NCBI GenBank assembly: GCA_040387035.1
Contig: JAZKEN010000007.1
Location: 1-64,000, forward strand
Source of the DNA: Methylotenera_A sp040387035
GTDB taxonomy: Bacteria; Pseudomonadota; Gammaproteobacteria; Burkholderiales; Methylophilaceae
DNA length: 64,000 bases
Direction: 5' to 3'
In this document: in pieces, positions 1-8,312 of the stretch
How positions within the stretch are numbered: the first letter of the stretch is position 1
Layout of the letters: every line of letters starts with the position of its first letter
Made by a program: the position numbers and the translations under genes
The notes under the pieces: model-generated
The model's database searches: none
The model's input: the letters and a program-made list of their open reading frames with translations, nothing else
What the model was told of the DNA's origin: nothing

Positions 1-52
1 TACCGGCCTGTCACGCCGGGGGTCGCGGGTTCGAGTCCCGTCCACTCCGCCA
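1..52 (+). tRNA. tRNA-Asp (GTC), 3' part
   Basis: The window opens inside a tRNA. The anticodon stem-loop shows CCGGC-CTGTCAC-GCCGG with anticodon GTC at about 10-12, followed by a variable loop, a T-arm with GGTTCGAGTCC, the acceptor 3' strand and an encoded CCA at 50-52. The T-arm and anticodon arm closely resemble bacterial tRNA-Asp. The 5' acceptor strand and D-arm lie outside the window. Confidence 0.95.
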
Positions 53-59
53 ACAAGCC

Positions 60-87
60 TGAGTTGCAGCTGTATTGTTGCAACTCA
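60..87 (+). other. Perfect 9-bp stem-loop after tRNA-Asp
   Basis: TGAGTTGCA (60-68) pairs perfectly with TGCAACTCA (79-87) across a 10-base loop. It has no T-run of its own and lies just before a second hairpin that does. It may be a 3'-processing or anti-exonuclease hairpin of the tRNA transcript; that role is inferred. Confidence 0.6.
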
Positions 88-92
88 GCATA

Positions 93-124
93 AAAGCCCC
101 GTTATTAACGGGGCTTTTTCTTTT
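93..124 (+). terminator. Rho-independent terminator of the tRNA-Asp transcript
   Basis: AAGCCCCGTTA pairs with TAACGGGGCTT around a very short loop, followed by TTTTTCTTTTT. It is a G+C-rich stem with a T-run in the correct orientation to end the tRNA transcript. Confidence 0.9.
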
Positions 125-525
125 TCGTGATTCTCAGCAGTTCTTAATCCACCTCATTATTCTTAAAATATTCTGTTTTCTCGCTAATCCAAATCCAGAT
201 TTTTGCTTAGTAATGCCAAGCCAGAGTTCGCTCATCGAAATCGCATTATGAATAAATAACGCAATGATTGGATTTTTCTTAATACGTGCGTGAAGCCAGT
301 GATGGAATTTCACTTATATTACAAAAATAACAGCGGTGCTTGCTAATGTCGCAAAGGCATTCTTGACTCTGAGGCTCTAAATCTAAGTGTTTAATATGCT
401 AAGATTTTAGACATTTAATAGTAAATTTCACTTTAAGTAAGTGTATTATATTCACCATTAGCAGACTAATAATTTGGATGCTATTAAAATAAGCTATTAC
501 TTGAAACGCTTAGGGATCACTAATT
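125..525. other. Gene-free stretch before the alanine-rich gene
   Basis: About 400 A+T-rich bases hold no open frame that looks coding. The promoter of the alanine-rich gene should lie here, but no clear -35/-10 pair and no copy of the TGTGCG motif found elsewhere in the window was seen. An AGGGA sequence at about 512-516 can serve as ribosome binding site for the GTG start at 526. Confidence 0.5.
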
Positions 526-1020
526 GTGAGTACGGAAACTGAAAAGATTATTTTTGCAAAGTTGAGCGCCCTAGAAAATGAATTAGGGTTGTTAAGAACC
601 GGCTTTACAGTCGTGAATAAAAAATACTCTGAAGTGTTGAATTCACTTAAGGCTTTGACCGAACTCTCTACTGAAGCAACGCAGCGTGCCGCCGCCGCGG
701 CTTGTCGCGCTGAAAATGCCGCTAGAAAAGCTTCTGATACCGCTAAGATAGCAGCATCACAATCCATTATAGAGGCTGCAGAAGAGGCTGCTGAAGCGGC
801 CTCTGAAGCGGCACAAGCGGCTATTGAATCTGCAGCCGCTGCGGCAGCTGCTTCGGCTGCTACTGCCGCTGCCGCTGCACATCAAGCGGAGGAAGCCGCC
901 GTGCATGCAGCTGCAGAGTCAGCACAGGCCACTAAACGCGCAACAGAGTCGGCAGCAGAAGCCGTCAGGTTATCAACTGAGGCGGCGTCTTACGTTAAAA
1001 AGGCGAAAGACTCCCTCTAG
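526..1020 (+). CDS. Alanine-rich helical protein A, function unknown
   Basis: This is a 164-residue protein starting at GTG after AGGGA. The first 50 residues are ordinary and look helical (EKIIFAKLSALENELGLL, then a KYSEVLNSLKALTELSTEA segment). The rest is almost wholly Ala with regularly spaced Glu, Lys, Arg, Ser and Thr, as in a long amphipathic helix or coiled coil. No signal peptide or membrane segment is visible. Alanine codons vary, so this is not a DNA tandem repeat. A clear paralog lies at 3270-3776 on the other strand, sharing MSTE-EK, LTELSTEA-QRAA and ATESAA-AVRLS blocks. It is 19 bases upstream of a PAS-GGDEF-EAL gene and probably co-transcribed with it. No family is recognised. 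A filament, membrane-surface or signalling partner role would be a guess. Confidence 0.75.
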   Translation: MSTETEKIIFAKLSALENELGLLRTGFTVVNKKYSEVLNSLKALTELSTEATQRAAAAACRAENAARKASDTAKIAASQSIIEAAEEAAEAASEAAQAAIESAAAAAAASAATAAAAAHQAEEAAVHAAAESAQATKRATESAAEAVRLSTEAASYVKKAKDSL

Positions 1021-1039
1021 CTGAAATCTTTCCCCTGTT

Positions 1040-3202
1040 ATGACCTTAACTCTTCCCGCTGATTATGTAATTGAATTTGAAAATAAGCACTATGCTGCGG
1101 AAGACTATAATGACTTGGAAAATAGGTTTACCGCACTTGAAAATTCACTGGCGAATATATACCAACAAGCATCATTTGGACTGCACACGCTAAGCGCAAA
1201 CGGTACTTTCCTTTCCATTAATGATAAAGAGTTGGATTGGCTTGGCTACTCCGAGCAGGAGTTGATTGGCAAAGTTAAGTTTGTCGATCTGTTGACCGAA
1301 GACAGTGAGCAAAAGTATCTAAAACACCTTGCCGATACAGCCAGCTCAGGTGTTGATAAAGACATAGAGCTCAGCTTTATCTCCAAAAACAGCTCTGTAA
1401 TCAATTTTGTCCTCTACACCAACGCGATATTAAATAGCTATGGCATATTGGATAGATACCGGTCGGTATTATTTAATATCGATGCGCGTAAGTCGATGGA
1501 AGCTAGCCTTAATGTTGCCGAAACGGTATTTGAAACGCAGGATGGCATGATGATCACTGATGCTGACTGCAACATCATACGTGTCAATAAAGCCTTTCAT
1601 AAAATAACCGGCTACAGTGCCAAAGAGTGCATCGGTAAAACACCCAGTTTCCTGAGTTCAGGTCAATATGACCAGAGCTTTTATACGTCCATGTGGAACG
1701 CCATTCATGAGAGAAATGTTTGGGAAGGGGAGATTTGGGACAAACGTAAAAATGGCGATATTTTTCCTGCCAGACTGACCATTAAGGCGGTAAAAGACTG
1801 CAAGCATATCGTCACCAATTATGTGGCATCGCTTATCGATATTTCTGAAAGTAAAGCCGCAACAGATGAAATCAAAAACCTGGCATTTTATGATTCGCTG
1901 ACTTTGTTGCCGAATCGACGCTTGTTGATAGAACGATTGAAACAGGCACTCGCCTTATCCAGGAACAGTCATAAAGTGGGTGCTGTGTTGTTTCTTGACC
2001 TTGACCATTTTAAAACCCTGAACGATACATTCGGCCACAATATCGGTGATTTGTTACTTAAGGAAGCTGCAAAGCATATCAAACAATCGCTACGTGAAAC
2101 TGACACGGTTGCTAGAATTGGAGGAGATGAGTTTGTCATCCTGCTTGAAAACCTGGCTGACAATAAATTAGAGGCATTGGCAGAAGTAGGCATCATTGGC
2201 GAAAAAATCCTGAGCAATCTGTGCCAGGGTTATGAGTTTGATTCATATCATCATATGTGCACGGCCAGTATCGGCGCTACGCTGTTTGGTGAACACCAGA
2301 TGAACGTAGAGGAACTATTAAAGCAGGCGGATATCGCCATGTATGAGGCAAAAGACTCAGGCCGGAATTCACTTCGTTTCTTTGATCCGGAGATGGAAAA
2401 ATCTATTTCTCATCGAGCCCATTTAGACCACGACCTACGGTTTGCTTTAAAAGAGGGGCAATTTTCCCTGTACTATCAGGTGCAAGTCAATAATATAGGC
2501 AATCCATTAGGCGCGGAAGCATTGATTCGTTGGAACAATTCCAACAATGAAGAAATATCGCCGTTAAGCTTTATCCCTTTAGCCGAGCATACCGGGCTTA
2601 TTATTCCGATTGGGCAATGGGTGCTAGATACCGCTTGTGCTCAAATCAGCAAATGGCAGCGCAATAAAAAAACGCGCAAACTCACACTTTCAATCAACGT
2701 TAGCGCTATCGAATTCAAGCAGGCCAACTTTGTGGAGCAGGTAAAGTCTGCGTTAGCACGTCATGACATCAACCCGGCTTATCTCACTTTAGAGCTTACC
2801 GAAAGTATGCTGTTACAGGATGTCGAAAGCATGATTTCAAAAATGATTGAGTTAAGAAAGTTTGGCGTTAGGTTTGAACTAGACGATTTTGGAACCGGCT
2901 ATTCGTCATTACAATACCTTAAGAAGCTACCCATTAATCGCTTGAAAATTGATAAGTCTTTTGTGCGCGAGCTGAGTACTAATAAAAGTGACAAAAAACT
3001 GGTGCATGCCATTATAAATATGGCGCATAGTCTGGATATGAAAGTGATTGCTGAAGGGGTGGAAACGCAAAACCAGTTGCAGTTCCTGCAAAATAGCGGT
3101 TGTGATTATTATCAGGGTTATTTCTTTGGTAAACCAATTCCGGTTGGCGAATTTGAGGCGGCTTTAGAGCTCAGGTCAGGATTAACCGTCTTGAATTCTT
3201 AA
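1040..3202 (+). CDS. PAS-PAS-GGDEF-EAL cyclic-di-GMP signalling protein
   Basis: This 720-residue protein has no membrane segment, so it is probably a cytoplasmic sensor that makes or breaks cyclic di-GMP. A short N-terminal helical part is followed by PAS domains at about 45-150 and 160-280. A GGDEF domain follows at about 285-440, with the active motif GGDEF at 361-365. An intact RxxD inhibitory site (RETD, 352-355) lies five residues before it. The EAL domain spans about 455-710, with EAL at 493-495, LELTES, DDFGTGYSSL, KIDKSFV and AEGVET all present. Both catalytic halves therefore look competent. The ATG lies 19 bases after the alanine-rich gene with no clear Shine-Dalgarno sequence, suggesting coupling. 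The two alanine-rich paralogs flank it on either side, which suggests a functional link. Confidence 0.93.
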   Translation: MTLTLPADYVIEFENKHYAAEDYNDLENRFTALENSLANIYQQASFGLHTLSANGTFLSINDKELDWLGYSEQELIGKVKFVDLLTEDSEQKYLKHLADTASSGVDKDIELSFISKNSSVINFVLYTNAILNSYGILDRYRSVLFNIDARKSMEASLNVAETVFETQDGMMITDADCNIIRVNKAFHKITGYSAKECIGKTPSFLSSGQYDQSFYTSMWNAIHERNVWEGEIWDKRKNGDIFPARLTIKAVKDCKHIVTNYVASLIDISESKAATDEIKNLAFYDSLTLLPNRRLLIERLKQALALSRNSHKVGAVLFLDLDHFKTLNDTFGHNIGDLLLKEAAKHIKQSLRETDTVARIGGDEFVILLENLADNKLEALAEVGIIGEKILSNLCQGYEFDSYHHMCTASIGATLFGEHQMNVEELLKQADIAMYEAKDSGRNSLRFFDPEMEKSISHRAHLDHDLRFALKEGQFSLYYQVQVNNIGNPLGAEALIRWNNSNNEEISPLSFIPLAEHTGLIIPIGQWVLDTACAQISKWQRNKKTRKLTLSINVSAIEFKQANFVEQVKSALARHDINPAYLTLELTESMLLQDVESMISKMIELRKFGVRFELDDFGTGYSSLQYLKKLPINRLKIDKSFVRELSTNKSDKKLVHAIINMAHSLDMKVIAEGVETQNQLQFLQNSGCDYYQGYFFGKPIPVGEFEAALELRSGLTVLNS

Positions 3203-3269
3203 ACAAGCTTATAAATTCAGCCTCTGCGGCTTCACGTTGGTCATGCTGCGGTTTCACTGCATTTTATTA

Positions 3270-3776
3270 TTAAAGCAAAGCATTGGTTGATTTTTCTTTT
3301 GCTGCTTTTGCATACACTGCGGCTTGGTTAGAGAGACGTACGGCGATTGCAGCAGATTCGGTTGCCAGCCTGGTGGCCTCTGCTGATTCTTTTGAGTTTT
3401 GTAAGGTTTTTTCGTGGATTTGATGTGTTGCATAGAGTGCTGTGGCTGCTGCTGCCGCACTTGCCGCCGCTGCTTCAATTGCAGCCTCTGCCGCATCTGC
3501 CGCTGTACCTGCCGCTTCTTGCGCAGCCATGCTGATTGATTCGTATGCTGCGATTCTGGCTGTTTCTGCCGCTTTTTTTGCGGCCACGGCTGCTTTACTA
3601 GCCGCTGATGCCGCTCTTTGGGCGGCTTCTGTAGATAGCTCTGTTAACGAGTTTAATGAAATTAAAAGTTGACTGTATTTATGATTAACAAAACGAAAAT
3701 CGTTATCTAACTGTTGAAATTGTCCCTCAAGTGCATTGAGTTTTATAAGGATTGTTTTTTCTGATTCTGTCGACAT
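3270..3776 (-). CDS. Alanine-rich helical protein B, paralog of the 526-1020 gene
   Basis: This is a 168-residue protein with an ATG preceded by a good AGAGG ribosome binding site. It has the same build as the gene at 526-1020: about 50 normal residues beginning MSTESEKTILIKLNALE, then a long Ala-rich region with charged residues at helical spacing, ending AKAAKEKS. By eye, more than half of the positions match the paralog over the whole length. It is transcribed towards the GGDEF-EAL gene, so the two paralogs form an inverted pair around it. No signal peptide, membrane segment or recognised domain is seen. The N-terminal block is probably the specific, non-low-complexity part. Confidence 0.75.
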   Translation of the reverse strand: MSTESEKTILIKLNALEGQFQQLDNDFRFVNHKYSQLLISLNSLTELSTEAAQRAASAASKAAVAAKKAAETARIAAYESISMAAQEAAGTAADAAEAAIEAAAASAAAAATALYATHQIHEKTLQNSKESAEATRLATESAAIAVRLSNQAAVYAKAAKEKSTNALL

Positions 3777-4400
3777 AGATTTACCTCTAAAATCAAAAAA
3801 AAACTTACAGTCTTAATCAATGTTCAACAATCAAGACGCCAAAGTTATATTAAATAGATGGGCAATTTGATGTTTTAGTTTTGAATTATTGTTTAATAAT
3901 CTATAACATTCAGCCGTGCATCTACTTTAAATATTCTGCATTCCAGCATATCAGCCTACACTAAACAGCCCCATTCCATCCAATACTTCCATGATAATCC
4001 AGACGATTATTTTTGGAAACCACGGCAATTTTGTCCAACTTTTTTAAAAGTTGATAACCAAAACTCACATTGAATATTAGGCTTTGAAAGCACTCAATCT
4101 CTGTGCGTTAGCTAACTAAATACGTCGATAGTTTGCAAAAGATCTGGTTGCCCATATATTTACATGAACAAAGTGAATCAGGCTAGAAATTTTCCTATTT
4201 ATGTAATATTAGATACCTAAGATGGTAGTGATTATTTGTTCATATGATGAAAGACCCTTTGTATGTTAGAAAACGCACAGACATTTACAGCCTAATAAAG
4301 CAATTTGTAAAATTGAATTCAGTGATATTTATTTGGGAGCAGCAGTATTTTGCGCCATCAATCTTAAGGCATCCAATAAAAATCCATAAAAGGAGTAAGC
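3777..4400. other. Long gene-free stretch between alanine-rich gene B and the secreted-protein gene
   Basis: About 620 A+T-rich bases lie between divergent genes. They hold the leader of the 3270-3776 gene and one copy of the TGTGCG motif at 4102-4120. A possible frame across the right part has no ribosome binding site and runs through the real gene at 4401 in another frame. No RNA gene or repeat was recognised. Confidence 0.5.
4102..4120 (+). promoter_or_regulatory. TGTGCG-type motif, upstream of the secreted-protein gene
   Basis: TGTGCGTTAGCTAACTAAA matches the recurring motif at the TGTGCG block, A9 and A14-C15, but the ACRGA end is degraded. No good -10 box lies 17-18 bases downstream. 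It is about 280 bases from the next start codon, so it is the least convincing of the full-left-half copies. Confidence 0.4.
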
Positions 4401-4808
4401 ATGACAAAATTTTTAACATATCCAGTAATTACTACAGTGGCCTTTTTCTGCGCATCGAATTGTATGGCCGAAGCCATCACCAAAGACAAATACCAGTTTT
4501 TGGAAAAAAATATCGAGTCGGAATATGAATCTGCTAAAAAACGTTGTGAAAAATTGCAAGCCAATGCCGGTGATATATGCCTGGCAGAATTAAAGGGTCA
4601 AAAAAGTGTGTCCAAAGCCGAATTAAAATTAAAATACGAACCAACTCTAGAGAATGAAGTGGATGCGCGTATTGCGAAAGCCGAGGCGGAATATTCGGTC
4701 GCTAAAGAAAAGTGCGATGATGTTAAAGAGAAATCCTCTTGTAACGAACTTGCCGTTTCTGCAAAAGATAAGGCGATTGCAGATGCGAGAGCAATGAAAA
4801 AACTATAA
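4401..4808 (+). CDS. Secreted small protein with paired cysteines, function unknown
   Basis: This 135-residue protein has an ATG seven bases after AAAGGAG. The N-terminus is a typical signal peptide: MTKF, then a hydrophobic core, then CMAEA at about 23. The mature part is very rich in Lys, Glu and Ala and predicted helical, with four cysteines in two similar units (KRCEKL...DICLAEL and EKCDDV...SSCNEL). That arrangement fits two disulfide-linked helical hairpins in the periplasm. Small secreted proteins of this style are common in betaproteobacteria, but I know no function for them. A tight gap to the next gene suggests co-transcription. Confidence 0.8.
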   Translation: MTKFLTYPVITTVAFFCASNCMAEAITKDKYQFLEKNIESEYESAKKRCEKLQANAGDICLAELKGQKSVSKAELKLKYEPTLENEVDARIAKAEAEYSVAKEKCDDVKEKSSCNELAVSAKDKAIADARAMKKL

Positions 4809-4833
4809 TTTTTTAGGCTTGAAGGGATAGGAA

Positions 4834-5145
4834 ATGCATGTAATCAATATTTACTTACCCCAGGTAAATGATGCAGGCATAGCTTATGACCAGGCCATCT
4901 ATACCAGCATTCGTAAGGAACTGATAAAAAAATTTGGTGGCTTGACCCAATACGATCAAGTGCCAGCCATTGGTTATTGGAAAGAGAATGCAAACAAACC
5001 CCTTACTAAGGATCTAGTCATTCATTACGAAGTGATTAGCAATAAATTGATAAGAAGTTTTTGGGCGGAATTTCGGCTGCGATTAGAACTAATCTTTCAA
5101 CAAACGCAGATTTTGATCGTGGCTCATCCCATATTGATATTGTAA
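4834..5145 (+). CDS. Small conserved-looking protein, function unknown
   Basis: This is a 103-residue protein; GGGATAGGAA stands just before the ATG. It begins HVINIYLPQVNDAG and contains IRKELIKKFGGLTQY, GYW and a closing FRLRLELIFQQTQILI segment. The layout of strand, helix with FGG, then a helix ending F-Q-Q--I-I fits a small ferredoxin-like fold and resembles short uncharacterised proteins of proteobacteria. That comparison is from memory of pattern only. The last residues (VAHPILIL) could suggest a frameshift, but the preceding block reads as a natural C-terminus. It lies 25 bases after the secreted-protein gene. Confidence 0.65.
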   Translation: MHVINIYLPQVNDAGIAYDQAIYTSIRKELIKKFGGLTQYDQVPAIGYWKENANKPLTKDLVIHYEVISNKLIRSFWAEFRLRLELIFQQTQILIVAHPILIL

Positions 5146-5306
5146 GCATTGGTATGTACGATAAGCCTGGCAGGCCAACACAAATAGAAATGCTAAGAAA
5201 TTTGTTGGTTTTCTTTGCCGTCTAGTCAATAGATTAGACACTATTGATTCACATCAAATCTTCTTTTTGAACTATTTTTCACTTCAGTCGCAGGTTAGCG
5301 ATTAAA

Positions 5307-5348
5307 TGTGCGCTACGGTACAGACACCTAATAACCAGAAAATATAAT
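5307..5348 (+). promoter_or_regulatory. TGTGCG-type promoter motif of the PAS-GGDEF gene
   Basis: TGTGCGCTACGGTACAGAC at 5307-5325 is followed, after exactly 17 bases, by a perfect TATAAT at 5343-5348. The start codon is 41 bases further on. This is the clearest copy of the recurring motif. The motif end occupies the place of a -35 box, which fits either an alternative sigma factor or an activator overlapping -35. Confidence 0.65.
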
Positions 5349-5388
5349 AACTATATCTAAGTAAATTTAATTAAAGTTATGACTTTTG

Positions 5389-6444
5389 ATGAAAAATATT
5401 GCCAAAGCTTATAGGGAAAAGTCCTTAAGGACGGTTGCTAGAGTACACCGCAATACAGTTCAAAAGCCGCTCTCTAATCAAAGTGATTCCGGTAACACGG
5501 TCACTATCAATGAATCCTTGTATAAAGCGATTATCAAAGCAGACAAGGCGCTTAACTTCATTAATGATGCCATCATGATTACGGATGTTGTCGGCAATAT
5601 TGAATATCTGAACCTGGCGGCGGAATTCCTATCCGGGTGGAAGGGTAAAGAGGCTTATAGCTTAAATGTTAACCAGGTGTTTAAAGTCCTTGATATCAAT
5701 ACTCGCCAAGTGATAACCAACATTAACGATTTACTACTACCAAGTAATCAAGCACATACGGCCACCCGGGCTTGCATTCTAGTCAAGCAGGATGGAAGCG
5801 AAGTTTCAATTGAAAACTCTATTAAACCAATTTTCAACGCAGATGGTGAATTCGACGGGCTAATCATTGTTTTTTATGAGGAAAGCAAAGCGAAAGAAAT
5901 CAATTTGAAAATGGCCCACCTGGCGCAACATGATTTCTTAACCAACCTGCCTAATCGACTGTTACTACACGACCGAATAGGACAAGCCATAGCGTCCGCC
6001 AATAGGTTAGGTACCCAAGTGGCCTTGCTTTTCCTGGATTTGGATGGATTTAAGAATATCAATGATTCTTATGGCCATGCTACCGGTGACATAGTATTAC
6101 AATCGGTAGCCAATTGCCTATCTGACTGTGTGCGCCATACAGACACCGTTAGCCGGCAAGGTGGAGACGAATTCATCGTACTGTTGGCCGAGAACAAAGC
6201 AAGTGAAGACGTTGTTTTAACCGCCGAAAAAATCCTAAAACAAATCAGCTTGCCGCGCCTGATTAATCAAGCAGAACATTCCATTACCACCAGTATCGGT
6301 ATCAGCATTTATCCTAACGATGGAAAAGATGCAGATTCGTTGATTGAAAATGCCGACACCGCAATGTACTATGCAAAAAAAAGAGGGCGAAACAACTACC
6401 AGTTTTTTGCAAGCAATATGAAAACCAATCGTAACTTTCAATAG
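5389..6444 (+). CDS. PAS-GGDEF diguanylate cyclase
   Basis: This 351-residue protein has one PAS domain (about 45-165, with AIMITDVVGNIEYLN) and one GGDEF domain (about 185-345). The active motif GGDEF is at 258-262 and the inhibitory RxxD site (RHTD, 249-252) is intact, so it should make cyclic di-GMP under product inhibition. No membrane segment or EAL domain is present. An in-frame TTG stands directly before the ATG; the ATG at 5389 is preferred. It has its own promoter-like element at 5307-5348, containing a perfect TATAAT, so it is probably transcribed separately from the two small genes upstream. Confidence 0.92.
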   Translation: MKNIAKAYREKSLRTVARVHRNTVQKPLSNQSDSGNTVTINESLYKAIIKADKALNFINDAIMITDVVGNIEYLNLAAEFLSGWKGKEAYSLNVNQVFKVLDINTRQVITNINDLLLPSNQAHTATRACILVKQDGSEVSIENSIKPIFNADGEFDGLIIVFYEESKAKEINLKMAHLAQHDFLTNLPNRLLLHDRIGQAIASANRLGTQVALLFLDLDGFKNINDSYGHATGDIVLQSVANCLSDCVRHTDTVSRQGGDEFIVLLAENKASEDVVLTAEKILKQISLPRLINQAEHSITTSIGISIYPNDGKDADSLIENADTAMYYAKKRGRNNYQFFASNMKTNRNFQ

Positions 6445-6502
6445 CAGTTATTTTTTGATAATAAGGCCTATTTCAAGCAATTAAACCCGATTTAGATACT
6501 TT

Positions 6503-6543
6503 TGTGCGTTAACGAACGGAACAAAGTTTGGAATGTGTACAGA
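6503..6543 (+). promoter_or_regulatory. TGTGCG-type promoter motif of the alpha/beta hydrolase gene
   Basis: TGTGCGTTAACGAACGGAA at 6503-6521 is a strong match to the recurring motif. A weak -10 candidate, TACAGA, begins 16 bases later at 6538. The hydrolase ATG lies 36 bases beyond that. The spacing matches the copies before the PAS-GGDEF, ligD and membrane-protein genes. Confidence 0.55.
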
Positions 6544-6579
6544 CTGGTTTTTCACGTTACATATTATTGGAAAACTACC

Positions 6580-7401
6580 ATGAGCTATATCACAACGCCA
6601 GACAATACAAAGTTATTCTACAAAGATTGGGGCACAGGTAAACCGGTTATTTTTCTGCATGGATGGCCACTTTCATCGGATAGCTGGGATGATCACGCAA
6701 TGGTGGTTGCTGACGCAGGGTTTCGCAGCATATCTTACGATAGGCGTGGTTTTGGCCGCTCGACGCATCCTTGGAATGGCTATGATTACAATACGCTGGC
6801 GGATGATTTAGCGGCGGTAATCGAGCAAACAGGTGCTACCGATGCCACATTGGTCGGATTTTCGATGGGTGGCGGTGAGGTGGCTCGTTATATGTCCCGT
6901 CATCTTGGCAAATCCGTATCAAAGGCGGTCCTGGTTTCATCCATAGTGCCTTTTATGTTGAAAACCGCTGACAATCCGAATGGCACTGATCAAACCGTAT
7001 TTGATGAGATGACAATCAATATGATTGAGGATAGGGCGGCATTTTTTACGGATTTCTTTAAAAAGTTTTATGGCGTCAACATGCTGAATCATCCTGCTAG
7101 CCAAGAGGTGCTGGACTGGTCAAGGAGCGTGGGAATGTCAGCTAATTTAAAGGCGACTTTAGCCTGTGCAGGCGCTTTTTCGTCCACGGATTTCCGTCCG
7201 AATTTAAGCGCTTTTAAAGTTCCAACGCTTATTATCCATGGCACTGATGACGAAACCGTTCCAATTGATGCGTCTGCCCGTGCTGCAATTATTGGTATTC
7301 CGCATGCGCAATTAATTGAATATGATGGCGCTCCTCACGGATTACTGGTCACAGAGAAGCAACGCTTCACTAATGATTTATTGGCTTTTTTGCGCGATTA
7401 A
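6580..7401 (+). CDS. Alpha/beta hydrolase of the non-haem chloroperoxidase type
   Basis: This 273-residue alpha/beta-fold enzyme begins MSYITTPDNTKLFYKDWG, the usual start for this family. An upstream in-frame extension runs through the promoter-like element and is rejected. HGWPLSS forms the oxyanion loop. The nucleophile is Ser95 in GFSMGGGE. The acid is in HGTDDETVP and the histidine in GAPHGL, giving a complete Ser-Asp-His triad. Relatives act as esterases or perhydrolases and were first named cofactor-free chloroperoxidases; the natural substrate is unknown. It is convergent with the next gene, which ends one base after its stop codon. The TGTGCG-type motif upstream suggests stress control. 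Confidence 0.9.
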   Translation: MSYITTPDNTKLFYKDWGTGKPVIFLHGWPLSSDSWDDHAMVVADAGFRSISYDRRGFGRSTHPWNGYDYNTLADDLAAVIEQTGATDATLVGFSMGGGEVARYMSRHLGKSVSKAVLVSSIVPFMLKTADNPNGTDQTVFDEMTINMIEDRAAFFTDFFKKFYGVNMLNHPASQEVLDWSRSVGMSANLKATLACAGAFSSTDFRPNLSAFKVPTLIIHGTDDETVPIDASARAAIIGIPHAQLIEYDGAPHGLLVTEKQRFTNDLLAFLRD

Positions 7402-7402
7402 G

Positions 7403-7957
7403 CTAGTCCGGCTTAACGGAACCATGGGTGAACTGTAATTCACCTTCTATGGAATCATCCATGGTTTTTTGTATCATTGCGCCAAACAACATCTTGATCC
7501 CCGCAATGGTATTTCCGTGTTTATTATCCCAATAATAACCTTCAATAGGGGTAACCTTTATAACGGTTATTCGCGGATCATCAACGCCTTCTGTAAACCA
7601 GGTACCGATCATAAATTGCCATAAATCTTTAATTCTTTGCTTATCCCGCGAGATGGTGGCTTTACCTTCCAAAGACAAAAAGTCCGAGTGCGGCGAGCCC
7701 TGGAAGTATAATTGCACGAATGGGTTGTCTTTCAGTTCAAGGTTTTTGTGGCTATCATCGGCACTCAAAAACCAAAGGTTACCCTCATCATCTACCTCTT
7801 GCACATTCATGGGCCTGGTACGGAAACCGGAATCAACAGAAGTGGTAAAAAAACAGGATTTTGCCTTATCTACAATTTCTTTTAATTTTTCAACAGCAAT
7901 TGCAGCATTAAGGTTTTCGTGATTGCATTCAGTCTGGTTTTGATTAATGGAGTCCAT
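7403..7957 (-). CDS. FMN-binding split-barrel protein (general stress protein 26 / PNPOx-like)
   Basis: This 184-residue protein has an ATG 9 bases after AGGA; an upstream in-frame ATG without a ribosome binding site is rejected. The core has the pyridoxamine-phosphate-oxidase-like split barrel: CFFTTSVDSGFRTRPMNV, GNLWFLSADDSHK, VQLYFQ, FLSLEGKATISRD and the late TVIKVTPIEGYYWD. Members bind flavin or F420-type cofactors and are often induced by stress. The substrate cannot be told from sequence. It is convergent with the hydrolase gene. Upstream lies an assembly gap in non-coding DNA. Confidence 0.87.
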   Translation of the reverse strand: MDSINQNQTECNHENLNAAIAVEKLKEIVDKAKSCFFTTSVDSGFRTRPMNVQEVDDEGNLWFLSADDSHKNLELKDNPFVQLYFQGSPHSDFLSLEGKATISRDKQRIKDLWQFMIGTWFTEGVDDPRITVIKVTPIEGYYWDNKHGNTIAGIKMLFGAMIQKTMDDSIEGELQFTHGSVKPD

Positions 7958-8057
7958 GCTATTTTTCCTGTCATTAGTTGGCTTTAAATAAAACATTTAA
8001 AAAACTAAAAAAGTTTTATTGTTATTAGCCTTTAATTAAGCCGCAAGTCTTCAATTA

Positions 8058-8267
8058 ATTAAATAAGGCTATGTCCTAATCTTTTGTAGGATTAATTTGA
8101 CTCAAAATTACCNNNNNNNNNNNNNNNNNNNNNNNNNNNNNNNNNNNNNNNNNNNNNNNNNNNNNNNNNNNNNNNNNNNNNNNNNNNNNNNNNNNNNNNN
8201 NNNNNNNNNNNNATTAAATAAGGCTATGTCCTAATCTTTTGTAGGATTAATTTGACTCAAAATTACC
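8058..8267. other. Scaffold gap (100 N) with identical 55-base flanks, intergenic
   Basis: The 55 bases at 8058-8112 are repeated exactly at 8213-8267 on the other side of 100 Ns (8113-8212). This is the signature of two contigs that overlap by an assembly k-mer and were joined with a dummy gap. The true sequence probably lacks the Ns and one copy. No gene is affected. Confidence 0.9.
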
Positions 8268-8312
8268 ATTAAATGTTTTGTTGAAATTATGACTATAAAT
8301 TTTAAATGAGGT

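Noticed and set aside
526..1020. DNA tandem repeat or recombination hotspot in the alanine-rich gene
   Set aside because: Codons vary between alanines and no repeat unit is conserved at DNA level; it is protein low complexity only.
3347..3672. Frames opposite the alanine-rich genes, also rich in Ala or Leu
   Set aside because: GC-biased alanine codons open long frames on the other strand; these lack ribosome binding sites and family features. The chosen frames are supported by the paralog pair.
4244..4528. Open frame of 94 codons before and across the secreted-protein gene
   Set aside because: It has no ribosome binding site, an atypical composition, and overlaps in another frame a gene with a signal peptide and AAAGGAG site.
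5041..5145. Possible frameshift near the end of the 103-residue gene
   Set aside because: The final segment FRLRLELIFQQTQILI reads as a natural C-terminus in the existing frame, so no frameshift is needed.
6502..6579. N-terminal extension of the alpha/beta hydrolase
   Set aside because: It begins inside the promoter-like motif and lacks similarity; the ATG at 6580 gives the usual family start.
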